Of a stretch of DNA of 64,000 nucleotides, positions 51,724-60,934 are shown in pieces. This DNA comes from Flavobacteriaceae bacterium PS02334. GTDB taxonomy: Bacteria > Bacteroidota > Bacteroidia > Flavobacteriales > Flavobacteriaceae. The stretch spans positions 37,080 to 101,079 of the forward strand of contig JASCOH010000010.1 of the NCBI GenBank assembly GCA_029959295.1, read 5' to 3'. Below the pieces are notes generated by a model that did not search any database, was not told where the DNA came from, and saw only the letters and a program-made list of their open reading frames with translations. How positions within the stretch are numbered: position 1 is the stretch's first letter; each line of letters starts with the position of its first letter. The translations under genes and the position numbers were made by a program.

Positions 51724-52518
51724 TTACAGCTCTACGTCTAAATTTCGAGGGTCAAAACAACGAACCGCAATACCCATTCTGCGGAACAGTAATATTTTAA
51801 CCCTTTTTCGAACCGCCTCATAGTTCGGATTGACTATTATGACTTCCCGAATTGTTTTGCTGCCTGCAAACGTCCCGTTTAGCAGAAGGCTGAGTTCTGC
51901 ATCCAGCGGATCGAGCGAAAGACCATAAAGGATAATACTGTCAGCTTCTTTCAGGAATTGAAGTGTTGCAAAGTGGTCATAGCCTACTTTCTCATTTTCG
52001 GAATAGCTACGGTAGTTTTCCATAGAAGTTTCAGACGGCAAATAAATATTTTCATACGCCTCGATGCTGCCGTGAATATGAAAAACTTTAGCACTTTCAG
52101 TATCCTTATACTTTTCTTTAATTAAGCGGTCGGCTTCAGCATCTATTACCGTATCCCAGTTTGTCGAGACAAAACCAAATAAACTACTTGGCTCTGCAAA
52201 AACAAATTTTTCCAACATGTCCTCAAATTCCTTTCTGGGCTTTAGCAATCCAGTTCTTTGGGCATGTTTGAGGGAATCGCAGATGACGTTCTTCATTTTT
52301 TTGACTAATTCCTGCTCTTCTTTTAACTGTTCAGTACCATTAGGCAATTTAGAATACAGCCTCATGGCACATACCGATTTTACAAATAAGAAGTTGGCCG
52401 TATCTGCATCGGTTTCATCTCCACTAATCGGCCTAAAACATTTAAGCACAGGCTCCCAGGCATTTTCAACTGCTCCTGCGCCCACGAGGATCGCTATTTT
52501 AGCGTGTTTAGTTTTCAT
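51724..52518 (-). CDS. SIR2-like protein (second SIR2 of the defence island)
   Basis: A 264-residue protein of the SIR2 fold. Motifs are a nucleotide-binding start LVGAGAVENAW (residues 11-21), FVSTNWDTVID with Asn120 (the catalytic Asn of SIR2 NADases), HIHGS with His149, ILYGLSLDPLDAEL and VIIVNPN. Defence SIR2 proteins hydrolyse NAD+ to cause abortive infection. It has no zinc-ribbon and only a short insertion, and is shorter than the 60935 SIR2. It lies downstream of the DUF262 gene, separated by 223 nt, so it may be a separate unit. No partner is certain. Confidence 0.75.
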   Translation of the reverse strand: MKTKHAKIAILVGAGAVENAWEPVLKCFRPISGDETDADTANFLFVKSVCAMRLYSKLPNGTEQLKEEQELVKKMKNVICDSLKHAQRTGLLKPRKEFEDMLEKFVFAEPSSLFGFVSTNWDTVIDAEADRLIKEKYKDTESAKVFHIHGSIEAYENIYLPSETSMENYRSYSENEKVGYDHFATLQFLKEADSIILYGLSLDPLDAELSLLLNGTFAGSKTIREVIIVNPNYEAVRKRVKILLFRRMGIAVRCFDPRNLDVEL

Positions 52519-52741
52519 AAAATAAATCGCTTTTTAAGTAGGGTAAATCACCTAATTAATCAATAACTCAATATTTCCAATTTGGACAATTTTAGAAGCT
52601 TATTAAAATTGTACTATAATGGATCATTTAAACTATGTAATGGATCTGTGCGCCGTCACAAATTTTATTTTTGTAATTTCTGCATCTGTATTGATACTCC
52701 TTTTCTGCCATTATATACGATGCCAATTAAAACACAATCTG

Positions 52742-55249
52742 CTACTTTAATTCTTTAATAAACGGTGTGAATGCTTTTTCAAATTTTGGCAGATTAGAAA
52801 CTAAGAATGTGTTCATAGTTTCCCAGTCAGATTCATTATAAATATTAACGCCTTGATCCTCTATTTTGATGCGGCTCATTTTATTATTGGGTAGTTCTTC
52901 CCAAACTAGTATGTTTCCAAAGGACCGCTCTATTGCTTCTTTGTTTTTATATAGTTTTTTAAAATAAATTTTATTTGTCTCCTTGCTCGAATTGAGAATA
53001 GTAAGTTCAATTCTTGCATAAGTCTTAGATATTACAAAAGTGTAGGAAACCCCCGCGATACCCGCTCCAGTGCCTAACCAATGATCTTTCGTCGGATTTA
53101 CATTAGAAAACAAACTAGTATTTTCGAGCAATGGCAACAGCTGTTGCCAATACCTTTTTCTGATATTAAAACGCGTTGGTTCTAATCCGTCCTCTGTTTC
53201 GGATGCAAATTTGATAAACAATTCATCTTCCATTTCGAATAAGGACAATAGCTTTTTTAAAACACTGAATTTAGAATTGCTATCTATATTAAATTCAGCA
53301 AACCAGCCATTGGCAATCTCTTGGGCTGATCTGAAATCAGCAGCATTTCGGGTGATCTTAAAAAAATCTTGATTGTTTACTAATAGCTGGGAGTTCTTTT
53401 GGTACAGGCTTTTAATTATATACAAATACATCTGGGCAATGACCGATTCCTCAACTCTTGTGTTTTCAAAAATGAAGTATTCCAGTTTTTTATTTCTCGG
53501 GCTGTCGGCATCGAAAATATTCTGTTCCTCTGAATCGTTGCTTTCTGGAATTATTACCTCCGGGTACTCCCAGATTTTCAGGAAGCGCTCATAAATGATA
53601 TTCAAGCGCTCTTCGTAATTCGAAACGCTCCAAGCATCAAGAGATTTAAGATAGGAGTTTAGCCATAGTCTGCTGTAGTTGTAGCCCTGCTCCTTTTCGT
53701 CATTATTCATTTCTTTTTTGGCAGCAAAAGATTTGTTACCCAAGGAACCATTATTGCCAGACAGCGTAAGGTTTCCAATCGTATTGAGATACTTTTCCTT
53801 AAATAGGAAATATTCTTCTTTTGCTAGGTCGGTAATCCAATCCTCATGAGGATTTCTCGGAAAGATATGCTCAACCGTTATGTCCTCATTGTGGGTATCG
53901 ACATACTCCCTGTTATTATAATTCTCCAGCAGCTCAAACAGATAATTTCTGTTTTTGGGCTGGGTATTGTACAGGTCCTTATCCCTTAATGCGGTTTTTA
54001 AATCTTCATTGGTTGGGAATTTGGCACTGCCTTTCTTTTTCAGCAATACCTTTGCCAGAGAATCAAAGTATTCCTCTTTGTCTATTTCCGAATAAAGGCT
54101 CATAAATATCTTATTCAATGCATTGGTCGGCAATCCAACTATGAATCTTCTCCAGGCGTAGCTCTGGATCAATCGCAATATCTGGATTAAGTCATTTTTA
54201 TCCAAAAGTCCAATTTCCAAATCTTCAAAAACCTGAAGCAGGAAAGGATAAGCTACATTTATCTCCAATCGGTTAATGTATTCCAATTCTTTTCTGATGG
54301 CACTGTCAGAAACTGTCGATGGATTGATTAACTTCTTATAATGAACCGATAATGATCTTATATTTTCGAGTTCTCGATGATAGGCCTCCTGTTTTTTATT
54401 TGGATATAGGCTTTTAAACTCCGCGTATACCTTGTTTTTATTGGGTATTTTTTTGTTGCGAAGTGTGAGGTAATCCCTTAAGAACTCAGAGACTAATGAA
54501 TTTTGTTTGACAATATCCTTCGCGTTTTCTTCAATGGGACTCCAGATGTTTTCAAATATTCTGTTTTGATCCCTTGGTGGCAGATCCATCAGGATAAAGT
54601 TTCTAATCAGGTCGGACTGGGATAAATCCAAACCTGTAGAGTTCAGGCTTTCAAATATGCGCTGCGGATCATCCTTACCCCGCTCCAATGAAATCTCCAC
54701 AAAAATCAATCGGTTTAATCCTCTTAGAATTATTTCAAAATTGTATTCATTAATCACACTTCTAAAATAGTTGTAGTTCTCAATAACATTAGAATAGTGG
54801 TCAAAACTTTTCTCTGTACCCAGCATAATAGCTTTAAATGCCAGTGAGTTGGTATCGGTTTGCTTTAGTTTAAGCTTGCTCGATTCATTTTGGACATACT
54901 GATTGGTCAAAAACATATTGTAAAGGCGTTCCACATCCTGTGTCCGGCCATTTTCTTTTGCAAATCGATATAAGGCGACATACAGAATGTTGATTGTTGT
55001 CAAACGTTGCTGTCCATCGATGATAACCAGCTCTTTCACCTCATTTGTACTGTAAGTTCCCTCATGGACAAAAACGATACTGCCAATAAAATGCGTACCC
55101 CTATCTTCTGATTCAACCGCAATAATATCGTCCAGCAATTCTTTGCATTCAGCATTTTTCCAATCGTAGTTTCGCTGGTAAACAGGAATTACAAATTGTA
55201 CATTTGGTGCCTGTAAAAAATTGATTATTTGTAGTTCGTTGGCTTTCAT
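52742..55249 (-). CDS. DUF262/DUF1524 (GmrSD-like) restriction protein with a C-terminal DUF4268
   Basis: An 835-residue fusion. The DUF262 (GmrS/ParB-like) part has VYQRNYDWKNAE (residues 23-34), VIIDGQQRLTT (75-85) and FESLNSTGLDLSQSDLIRN (199-217). The DUF1524 HNH nuclease has EDITVEHIFPRNP with His461 and IGNLTLSGNN with Asn493. The C-terminal 130 residues resemble DUF4268 (RKRYWQQLLPLLEN, ARIELTIL, IYNESDWETMNTFL). GmrSD-type proteins are NTP-dependent nucleases against modified phage DNA (type IV restriction). The GmrS and GmrD homologies are fused here. The gene starts 103 nt after the six-gene operon and ends 223 nt before the second SIR2-like gene. Confidence 0.9.
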   Translation of the reverse strand: MKANELQIINFLQAPNVQFVIPVYQRNYDWKNAECKELLDDIIAVESEDRGTHFIGSIVFVHEGTYSTNEVKELVIIDGQQRLTTINILYVALYRFAKENGRTQDVERLYNMFLTNQYVQNESSKLKLKQTDTNSLAFKAIMLGTEKSFDHYSNVIENYNYFRSVINEYNFEIILRGLNRLIFVEISLERGKDDPQRIFESLNSTGLDLSQSDLIRNFILMDLPPRDQNRIFENIWSPIEENAKDIVKQNSLVSEFLRDYLTLRNKKIPNKNKVYAEFKSLYPNKKQEAYHRELENIRSLSVHYKKLINPSTVSDSAIRKELEYINRLEINVAYPFLLQVFEDLEIGLLDKNDLIQILRLIQSYAWRRFIVGLPTNALNKIFMSLYSEIDKEEYFDSLAKVLLKKKGSAKFPTNEDLKTALRDKDLYNTQPKNRNYLFELLENYNNREYVDTHNEDITVEHIFPRNPHEDWITDLAKEEYFLFKEKYLNTIGNLTLSGNNGSLGNKSFAAKKEMNNDEKEQGYNYSRLWLNSYLKSLDAWSVSNYEERLNIIYERFLKIWEYPEVIIPESNDSEEQNIFDADSPRNKKLEYFIFENTRVEESVIAQMYLYIIKSLYQKNSQLLVNNQDFFKITRNAADFRSAQEIANGWFAEFNIDSNSKFSVLKKLLSLFEMEDELFIKFASETEDGLEPTRFNIRKRYWQQLLPLLENTSLFSNVNPTKDHWLGTGAGIAGVSYTFVISKTYARIELTILNSSKETNKIYFKKLYKNKEAIERSFGNILVWEELPNNKMSRIKIEDQGVNIYNESDWETMNTFLVSNLPKFEKAFTPFIKELK

Positions 55250-55352
55250 AATGTGTATTTACCTATTATTGGTTTTAATTCCCTTGCAAATTCTATTTCC
55301 AGCATTGCTATCAAATCTTTCATTTCTTCTTCAAAAACTATGTAATTTAAGG

Positions 55353-55784
55353 TTAGATTCCAAACTCATTCGGCTTATACCAATGGAATAATTGCATGCC
55401 TGCAGTATCTTTATTTCTAGAATACCCTAAATGGGTTACCAATCTTAAATGAAAATCTTTCTTTACTTTATCTACATACAAAGTTTTTGAATTAATATCT
55501 AGACAAGGCTTACAGGCCGGACTATTTCTAGGAGATTTTGAATCTTTGAATTCTAGATACTTGCTCCGTAAGATTGTTGCGTTTGTAATTTCATCATCAA
55601 TTGAAAACCAATACAATACTGGTCTGTTTTTAATTCTTCTGAATTCACTAAATGCTTCATTATCTTCTTTACATGTTGTGATATTTGAGTTTTTAATATA
55701 TACTTCCCTAAACAATTCAGACGTAATCACAACTGGTTTTCCTTCTACAAACCTTTCGAGGTTCCTTTCAACATTTTCAAGCAT
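55353..55784 (-). CDS. GIY-YIG-like nuclease (last gene of the defence operon)
   Basis: A 143-residue protein. The C-terminal half is GIY-YIG-like: RPVLYWFSIDDE (residues 54-65), TLYVDKVKKDFHLRLVTHLG (101-120), and MQLFHWYK (130-137). In the classical motif the middle reads LYVGK; here an Asp replaces the Gly (Asp105), and the first motif has LYWF instead of the usual (G)hYhh. The Arg (Arg114) is retained. The frame could start at 55865, but the ATG at 55784 overlaps the end of the upstream small gene by 8 nt, in the manner of coupled genes. It may act as the nuclease effector of the operon, or may be inactive. Confidence 0.6.
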   Translation of the reverse strand: MLENVERNLERFVEGKPVVITSELFREVYIKNSNITTCKEDNEAFSEFRRIKNRPVLYWFSIDDEITNATILRSKYLEFKDSKSPRNSPACKPCLDINSKTLYVDKVKKDFHLRLVTHLGYSRNKDTAGMQLFHWYKPNEFGI

Positions 55785-56046
55785 TTTCTTGAAAACGATA
55801 TTTAATTTTGCTTTCCTTTTTATGTTTCCTATCAGCTCTAACTTGTGGCAATAAAAACAATTCATTTCTGCTACCTAAGTCTCTTAAAATTGCTCTTAAC
55901 GGCAAACCATCTCGATGGTCTTTTTTAAAAAAGCCTTTTTCAATAAGTAGTGCCACTAAGTCTTTAGGTTTTGCATCAATTAATTTTTCTTTTTCAAGAA
56001 ATGATTGAATGACATAACCCATCTTTATGATTTCTGAGTGTTGCAT
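55777..56046 (-). CDS. Small protein of unknown function (89 aa) in the defence operon
   Basis: An 89-residue basic protein (IIKMGYVIQSFLEKEKLI, VALLIEKGFFKKDHRDGLPL, then a lysine-rich tail). A helix-turn-helix-like pattern can be suspected around residues 15-60, but I cannot name the family. It begins 5 nt after the HNH gene and overlaps the GIY-YIG-like gene by 8 nt, so it belongs to the same transcript. Such a protein could be a DNA-binding or adaptor subunit for the nuclease. Confidence 0.5.
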   Translation of the reverse strand: MQHSEIIKMGYVIQSFLEKEKLIDAKPKDLVALLIEKGFFKKDHRDGLPLRAILRDLGSRNELFLLPQVRADRKHKKESKIKYRFQENA

Positions 56047-56051
56047 ATATT

Positions 56052-57026
56052 CTATATCAGTTTTAACTGTTTTGCAATGTCTTGCGTAAACTTTGCCATT
56101 GGTCTTTTATGAATATCCTTGACATTTGTATAATTACCAACTAATAACCTTTCTGCCATTGGAATTTTGTTTGGGTATAATCTTTTGAAAGAGTTTCTTA
56201 AAGACTTTAAATATGTCTCATTATATATAATTGATTTTAGAACAAGCTCTTCAGCTAAATCTTTTTGTGTCGAATATATTCCCTGTATGTCAAAACTTTT
56301 GTTAAAACTTTTATTTAATGGATCATCAAATAGTATTACAAGACTATCTTTATTTCCATTAACTCTGTAAGAAACAATTGATCTTTTATCTAATCGAAAT
56401 TTGAAGGGAGAATCCTTTAAATCATTATAATCATCAGAATATATATTAAAGTCTACAGCCCTTGCTTGTTTCTTTCCATTACAAGGACCACAAACTGGCA
56501 ATAGATTGAAAAATGAGATACTAAAACATGGATACTCAGATTTAGGTAAAAAATGATCAACTTGAAATTTGGCTGATTTACCTCCTTTATAAGATCTTAC
56601 ACTAACTGCTAATTGAGAATTACAATATAGACAAGCTTTTAAGCCAGTTGACTCAAAGTAGCCTGCATATAAATTATCTCTTAACTTTGAATAACCCATT
56701 CTAATCAGTAATTCATTTTTAAATTCCTTATTATGTCTTGCTAAATTTTCTCCGGTAATAATAGCATCAAATTCATCTTTTAAATCCTTAAGCCCTGCCG
56801 GTTCAGTCTTAACGATGTTTTCAAATTCACCTATTAATTTATTCAAATAATTTATTTCAGTTTGTTGTAATACAATCGGAATTCTAGGATTATTTTTACC
56901 TCCAAATTTATCTGGTGTATTTCTAAAATCTATAACAGAATGTTTTGCTAAAGCAATTAATGAATCAATCTCAATAGAATTTGTTTCTAAAATTTTAGAA
57001 ATAATATTTTGATTAATTGATATCAT
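56052..57026 (-). CDS. HNH endonuclease (PtuB-like)
   Basis: A 324-residue HNH nuclease. The zinc cysteines are C132-x2-C135 (CLYCNSQ) and C179-x2-C182 (VCGPCNGKKQ). Between them are the catalytic QVDHFLPKSEYP (Asp157, His158) and Asn174 in SFFNLLPV. This layout matches the HNH module of Septu PtuB. The gene overlaps the AAA ATPase gene by 4 nt (ATGA), the signature arrangement of the PtuA-PtuB pair. The N-terminal 120 residues are helical and probably contact the ATPase. In the known system the nuclease degrades phage or host DNA or RNA once the ATPase is released. Confidence 0.82.
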   Translation of the reverse strand: MISINQNIISKILETNSIEIDSLIALAKHSVIDFRNTPDKFGGKNNPRIPIVLQQTEINYLNKLIGEFENIVKTEPAGLKDLKDEFDAIITGENLARHNKEFKNELLIRMGYSKLRDNLYAGYFESTGLKACLYCNSQLAVSVRSYKGGKSAKFQVDHFLPKSEYPCFSISFFNLLPVCGPCNGKKQARAVDFNIYSDDYNDLKDSPFKFRLDKRSIVSYRVNGNKDSLVILFDDPLNKSFNKSFDIQGIYSTQKDLAEELVLKSIIYNETYLKSLRNSFKRLYPNKIPMAERLLVGNYTNVKDIHKRPMAKFTQDIAKQLKLI

Positions 57027-59230
57027 TGATTTTTTCGTTTTAATTCTTGAAGTCTTTCTATTTCTTCATCAATCTTCTTTTCATTATAAAACTTGCTTAG
57101 ATAAAGTTCTTTAAGATCATATTTTAACAATGGCTCTCCAATAATTTGAATAAATTCTTCAGCTAAAATAGGATTCCAATTTAATTCTGGCTTTTCATTA
57201 TCGACTATATTACCTTTACTTTCATCGTAAGTTAAAAATTTAAGCAAGTCTTTAATTTTTAGCTTGGTATACTCCCCCATAAATCCATTTTCTAGAAAAA
57301 AATCATTTGCTAATAAATCGTGGACATTAGCGGCATAAGTTTCTTCATCTATATTATTATTTTGAATATTTCCTTTATCTAGCTTTAAAATATTAGATTT
57401 TGGGATATCAGAAAGAATAAAAGGTGAATGCGTTAAAAAAATAATATTGTATTTATAATTAAAACCTTTAAGATAATTTATTGATTTAATCAATTCATAA
57501 ATAAATATTCTTTGAAATTCAGGATGAAAATATAGCTCTATTTCATCTAAAACGACATTAAAATATTTATAAGAAAGCCCATCTTCTATATCCATAGAAT
57601 GAATAGAGTCAAGATTAATTAAATGATATATAACAGAATTAATACTATAAATTATCTGTTTCTCACCAGAACTTAAGTCCTTAAAATAACCTTCATTTTT
57701 AAACTCAAAATCAACCTCAAAAAAAGATGGGGGCAAATAATTAGTTAAACTATGCTTTCTATAACTAAAACCATCATTATAGGCTAAATCATTCATTCCA
57801 GGATCTAATTCCCAAAGTTTATTATTTCGCTTAAGTTCTTCATTTAAAAGAGTTTTTCTTTTTTTATTAACTTTATCTGCAATCCCAGTTTTTGAAGTTG
57901 TCGAAAGGTTATAAGTAATATTACTCTCATCTTTTATATTATATAAATCATAAAATAAAAAATTAAGAGCTTGTCTAATTTTAAAAGTACTATGTGTAAA
58001 ATCTTTAGCTAAAGTTTCGAAGTAACTTTCTATAGTTTCTTCCTTCGCATTTGAGCGAAACACACTATTTTTATAAGCCTTAAACTGTGGATATTTTTTA
58101 ACTACATCTTCTACTTTCTTTAAAATATATTCTTTACAAATTCTTTTAATTTTACTGTTTGAAAAGGACACATCTACAAAGTTATTTTCTGGATAAAATG
58201 CTTTTATTAATAATCGAAAATAATCGTGCTTATATATATTTTTGTTTTTCGCAGTAAACTCTAAATAAATTGATTTACTATCAATGTGAATAAAATCAAG
58301 TGCTCCTGGTTTTAAATTATTTTCATCTAGAACAGTGAATTTTGAAAAATCTAATTTTAAAATTATTTTTTTTACAACTTTATTATTAACTAAACTTCGT
58401 AAACTCTCTTCATCTATCTGTCCTTCTTCTAGTTCTATAAAGACATTTCCTAACAATCTAGATTTAGATAAATATGTAAGTCGATTTATATCGATTATAC
58501 CTTCGGTCCGCATTGGATTTAAAACGATTGGAGTTTGATATCCATCATTTTTATGGAAAATAGACTTTAACCAAATTCCTGTTTCATTTGTATTCAAACC
58601 ATATAATGAATAGTTTGCCAAAATTGAATAAAAAAATGAACCAGATAAAAATTCATCCCTTGAATCAAGAAATAGTTCCTGTTTAGATTCAAATTTGAAT
58701 AAAATCTCATTTGCCTCTGTAGAAGGAGTATATGTAAAAGATATACTATAAAATCTCTTATTATTCTTAATTATTCCAAATATCTTATTATCAATCAAAA
58801 AATAAATCTCACAATTGAATAATTTAAAACTTTCTAATTCAGTGTCTAAACGATTTTGATCCTTCTCAGAAAGGCTGTGAGATTCTTTGAAAATTTTTAT
58901 ATTTATTAAATCTAAATGTTCAGCTAAGCAAAAAACAAAAAGACTAAAAATCTCTACAATAGTACTTTTACCGCTACCATTTCTTCCAACAACTGCTGAA
59001 ACATTGATGTTATCTCCATAAAGGCTTTTTGGAATACTTGAAATATGATTGATCTGTAATACATTTTCTTTTTTTTCATCAGTTTTAAAATCATAATCTT
59101 GATAAAACTTATAAAAATCACCTTGATTTAAGTTCTTTAAAAATTGTTTATCACAGTCGTTTGAAGGACGTATTGCTAATAATTTAAATCCGTTATACTT
59201 AATTGATTCACTCATAATATTAGTTTTCAT
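57023..59230 (-). CDS. AAA ATPase of the SMC/ABC type (PtuA-like)
   Basis: A 735-residue ATPase with Walker A VVGRNGSGKSTI (residues 82-90), an ABC-like signature LSSGEKQIIYS, Walker B VVLDEIELYFHPEFQRI and the switch histidine in FLTHSPFILSD. The insert between Walker A and the signature contains long helical segments. In Septu the ATPase forms oligomers with the HNH subunit and senses low nucleotide levels. An alternative ATG lies at 59218. The gene begins 15 nt after HerA, so the three genes are likely to be one transcript. Confidence 0.85.
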   Translation of the reverse strand: MKTNIMSESIKYNGFKLLAIRPSNDCDKQFLKNLNQGDFYKFYQDYDFKTDEKKENVLQINHISSIPKSLYGDNINVSAVVGRNGSGKSTIVEIFSLFVFCLAEHLDLINIKIFKESHSLSEKDQNRLDTELESFKLFNCEIYFLIDNKIFGIIKNNKRFYSISFTYTPSTEANEILFKFESKQELFLDSRDEFLSGSFFYSILANYSLYGLNTNETGIWLKSIFHKNDGYQTPIVLNPMRTEGIIDINRLTYLSKSRLLGNVFIELEEGQIDEESLRSLVNNKVVKKIILKLDFSKFTVLDENNLKPGALDFIHIDSKSIYLEFTAKNKNIYKHDYFRLLIKAFYPENNFVDVSFSNSKIKRICKEYILKKVEDVVKKYPQFKAYKNSVFRSNAKEETIESYFETLAKDFTHSTFKIRQALNFLFYDLYNIKDESNITYNLSTTSKTGIADKVNKKRKTLLNEELKRNNKLWELDPGMNDLAYNDGFSYRKHSLTNYLPPSFFEVDFEFKNEGYFKDLSSGEKQIIYSINSVIYHLINLDSIHSMDIEDGLSYKYFNVVLDEIELYFHPEFQRIFIYELIKSINYLKGFNYKYNIIFLTHSPFILSDIPKSNILKLDKGNIQNNNIDEETYAANVHDLLANDFFLENGFMGEYTKLKIKDLLKFLTYDESKGNIVDNEKPELNWNPILAEEFIQIIGEPLLKYDLKELYLSKFYNEKKIDEEIERLQELKRKNQ

Positions 59231-59245
59231 GTAGATGTAGATATT

Positions 59246-60922
59246 TTATACTCTAGATTGTTTCCTTAAAGCTTCCACTGCCAAATCTAAGTTCGTACTA
59301 TCTTTTAATTTTGACCACTCATCCCAAAAATCAATTGTTGCACTTTTCGGTTTAATTGTAGGCTTATCAATTTGAACTCGACTAGGAAGTAATGAAGCGT
59401 CTCCAACGATTAATGCTTCACCAATATCTAAAATCGGTAGCAAATTTGCAAAATCTCCTAAATTATCTGGAAATAATCGTTTGATTACATTTTGATCATC
59501 CGGATTTGTAAGTCGCATTGCTATAAAATTTCCACATTGGCTTAAAATTGTTTTACTGACATCTGAAGGACGTTGACTTATAACGACCAAAGAAACTCCA
59601 TATTTTCTTCCTTCTTTACTTATCCTTTCAAAACTCTGTAAACCTTTTTCATCTATTGAGCCTTTAGGATTCGCAGGTAAATATAAATGCGCTTCGTCGC
59701 AAAAAATAGAAATTGGATGTCTATTACTTTCGTCTGTCCATTGTTGAATAGAAAAAACCAATCGTGCAAGTAAACCTGTTATTAAAGGTAAAATATCTGA
59801 TGGAACTTCTGAAAAGTCAATAATTTTAATTCCACTTCCTTTCCCAAAATCCAATAATTTTTTAATCAAAACACCAAACCAATCATATTCCAACAGAATC
59901 GGATCTTCATTAAATAAAAAGTTTAATCTTTTATCTTCTTTTTTACTTGACAAACGTTGAACAAATCTTGTTAATTTACCAAATAATGGACCTTGTTTTT
60001 CTGTACCTGCTCTTGCTCCTTCAATCATTTTCTGATCTTCATCATCTAATTCTTGAAGTAATTGAGCAATGGAAAAAGGAATCGGGCTTTCAACAGTAAA
60101 ATTGTTTAAGACTTCTTCTTTGCCTTCAGACTCTAATTTGTCTTTTTTTAATTTTATAATTAAATCAAAAAGAGCTCTTGACTGATTAGGTGCATTGCTA
60201 TCACTTCTATCTAATAATAAAGATTCAATTTCTTCATATGATAAAAGCCAATAGGGAAGAAAAATATTATCAGGATTAGAACAATTATCTGATGGACCCG
60301 CAATTTTTAAAAGTGAAACATTATCTAAGTCACTTAATGGAGTGTACTCTCCATGCAAATCAAGAACGATACTGTTGACTGATTTTAATTTTGATGCACT
60401 TTCAAGAACATTTGCAACAGTCCATGACTTACCTGAACCAGTTCCTCCAACGATAACAGCGTGTCTTTGAAAGAATTTGTTACCATCCAGGTTTACATCT
60501 GATTCTTCTGCAATAGTATAAGTTCCAACCTTAAGTGGATTTTCACTGCTAGAAGAAATTGTCTTCATAAATTCGGTTAATTCAGCTCCAATAAGTAACG
60601 AGCAGTCTGAATTAATACTGGGAACAGTGTTTAAAGTTCTTTTAAAAAGATTTTTCGCTGTTCCTTGTGTTTCTATAAAAGTACCAACCAAGTTTACCTT
60701 TATTACATTTTCAATGATAAAATCAGCATCCTCACTTTCATCAATTTTTTCAGATAGAGCTTTTCTTAGAATCTTCGAAATTAATCCAATAATCTTTTCG
60801 CCTGTTTTAGTTGAGCGAATTTGGATTATTTGATTAACCTGTACACTATTTAATAAATCTTCATTATCTACTTTAACAGTAACATTTCCCGTGTCTACAC
60901 TTTGAACTTTTCCTAATTGCAT
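59246..60922 (-). CDS. herA: HerA-type hexameric ATPase
   Basis: A 558-residue HerA ATPase. The N-terminal HAS-barrel-like part (residues 1-60) is followed by Walker A VGGTGSGKSW (159-167), Walker B SIFCDEAHLYLP, the sensor VVISQRPSDVSK and the arginine-finger segment AMRLTNPDDQNVIKR. HerA proteins are DNA-translocating or remodelling hexamers. In the Sir2-HerA defence system (also called Nezha) HerA assembles with SIR2 into a large complex needed for NAD+ depletion. It is encoded 12 nt after SIR2. The last 40 residues are hydrophilic. Confidence 0.9.
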   Translation of the reverse strand: MQLGKVQSVDTGNVTVKVDNEDLLNSVQVNQIIQIRSTKTGEKIIGLISKILRKALSEKIDESEDADFIIENVIKVNLVGTFIETQGTAKNLFKRTLNTVPSINSDCSLLIGAELTEFMKTISSSSENPLKVGTYTIAEESDVNLDGNKFFQRHAVIVGGTGSGKSWTVANVLESASKLKSVNSIVLDLHGEYTPLSDLDNVSLLKIAGPSDNCSNPDNIFLPYWLLSYEEIESLLLDRSDSNAPNQSRALFDLIIKLKKDKLESEGKEEVLNNFTVESPIPFSIAQLLQELDDEDQKMIEGARAGTEKQGPLFGKLTRFVQRLSSKKEDKRLNFLFNEDPILLEYDWFGVLIKKLLDFGKGSGIKIIDFSEVPSDILPLITGLLARLVFSIQQWTDESNRHPISIFCDEAHLYLPANPKGSIDEKGLQSFERISKEGRKYGVSLVVISQRPSDVSKTILSQCGNFIAMRLTNPDDQNVIKRLFPDNLGDFANLLPILDIGEALIVGDASLLPSRVQIDKPTIKPKSATIDFWDEWSKLKDSTNLDLAVEALRKQSRV

Positions 60923-60934
60923 GATTTTAGTTTT

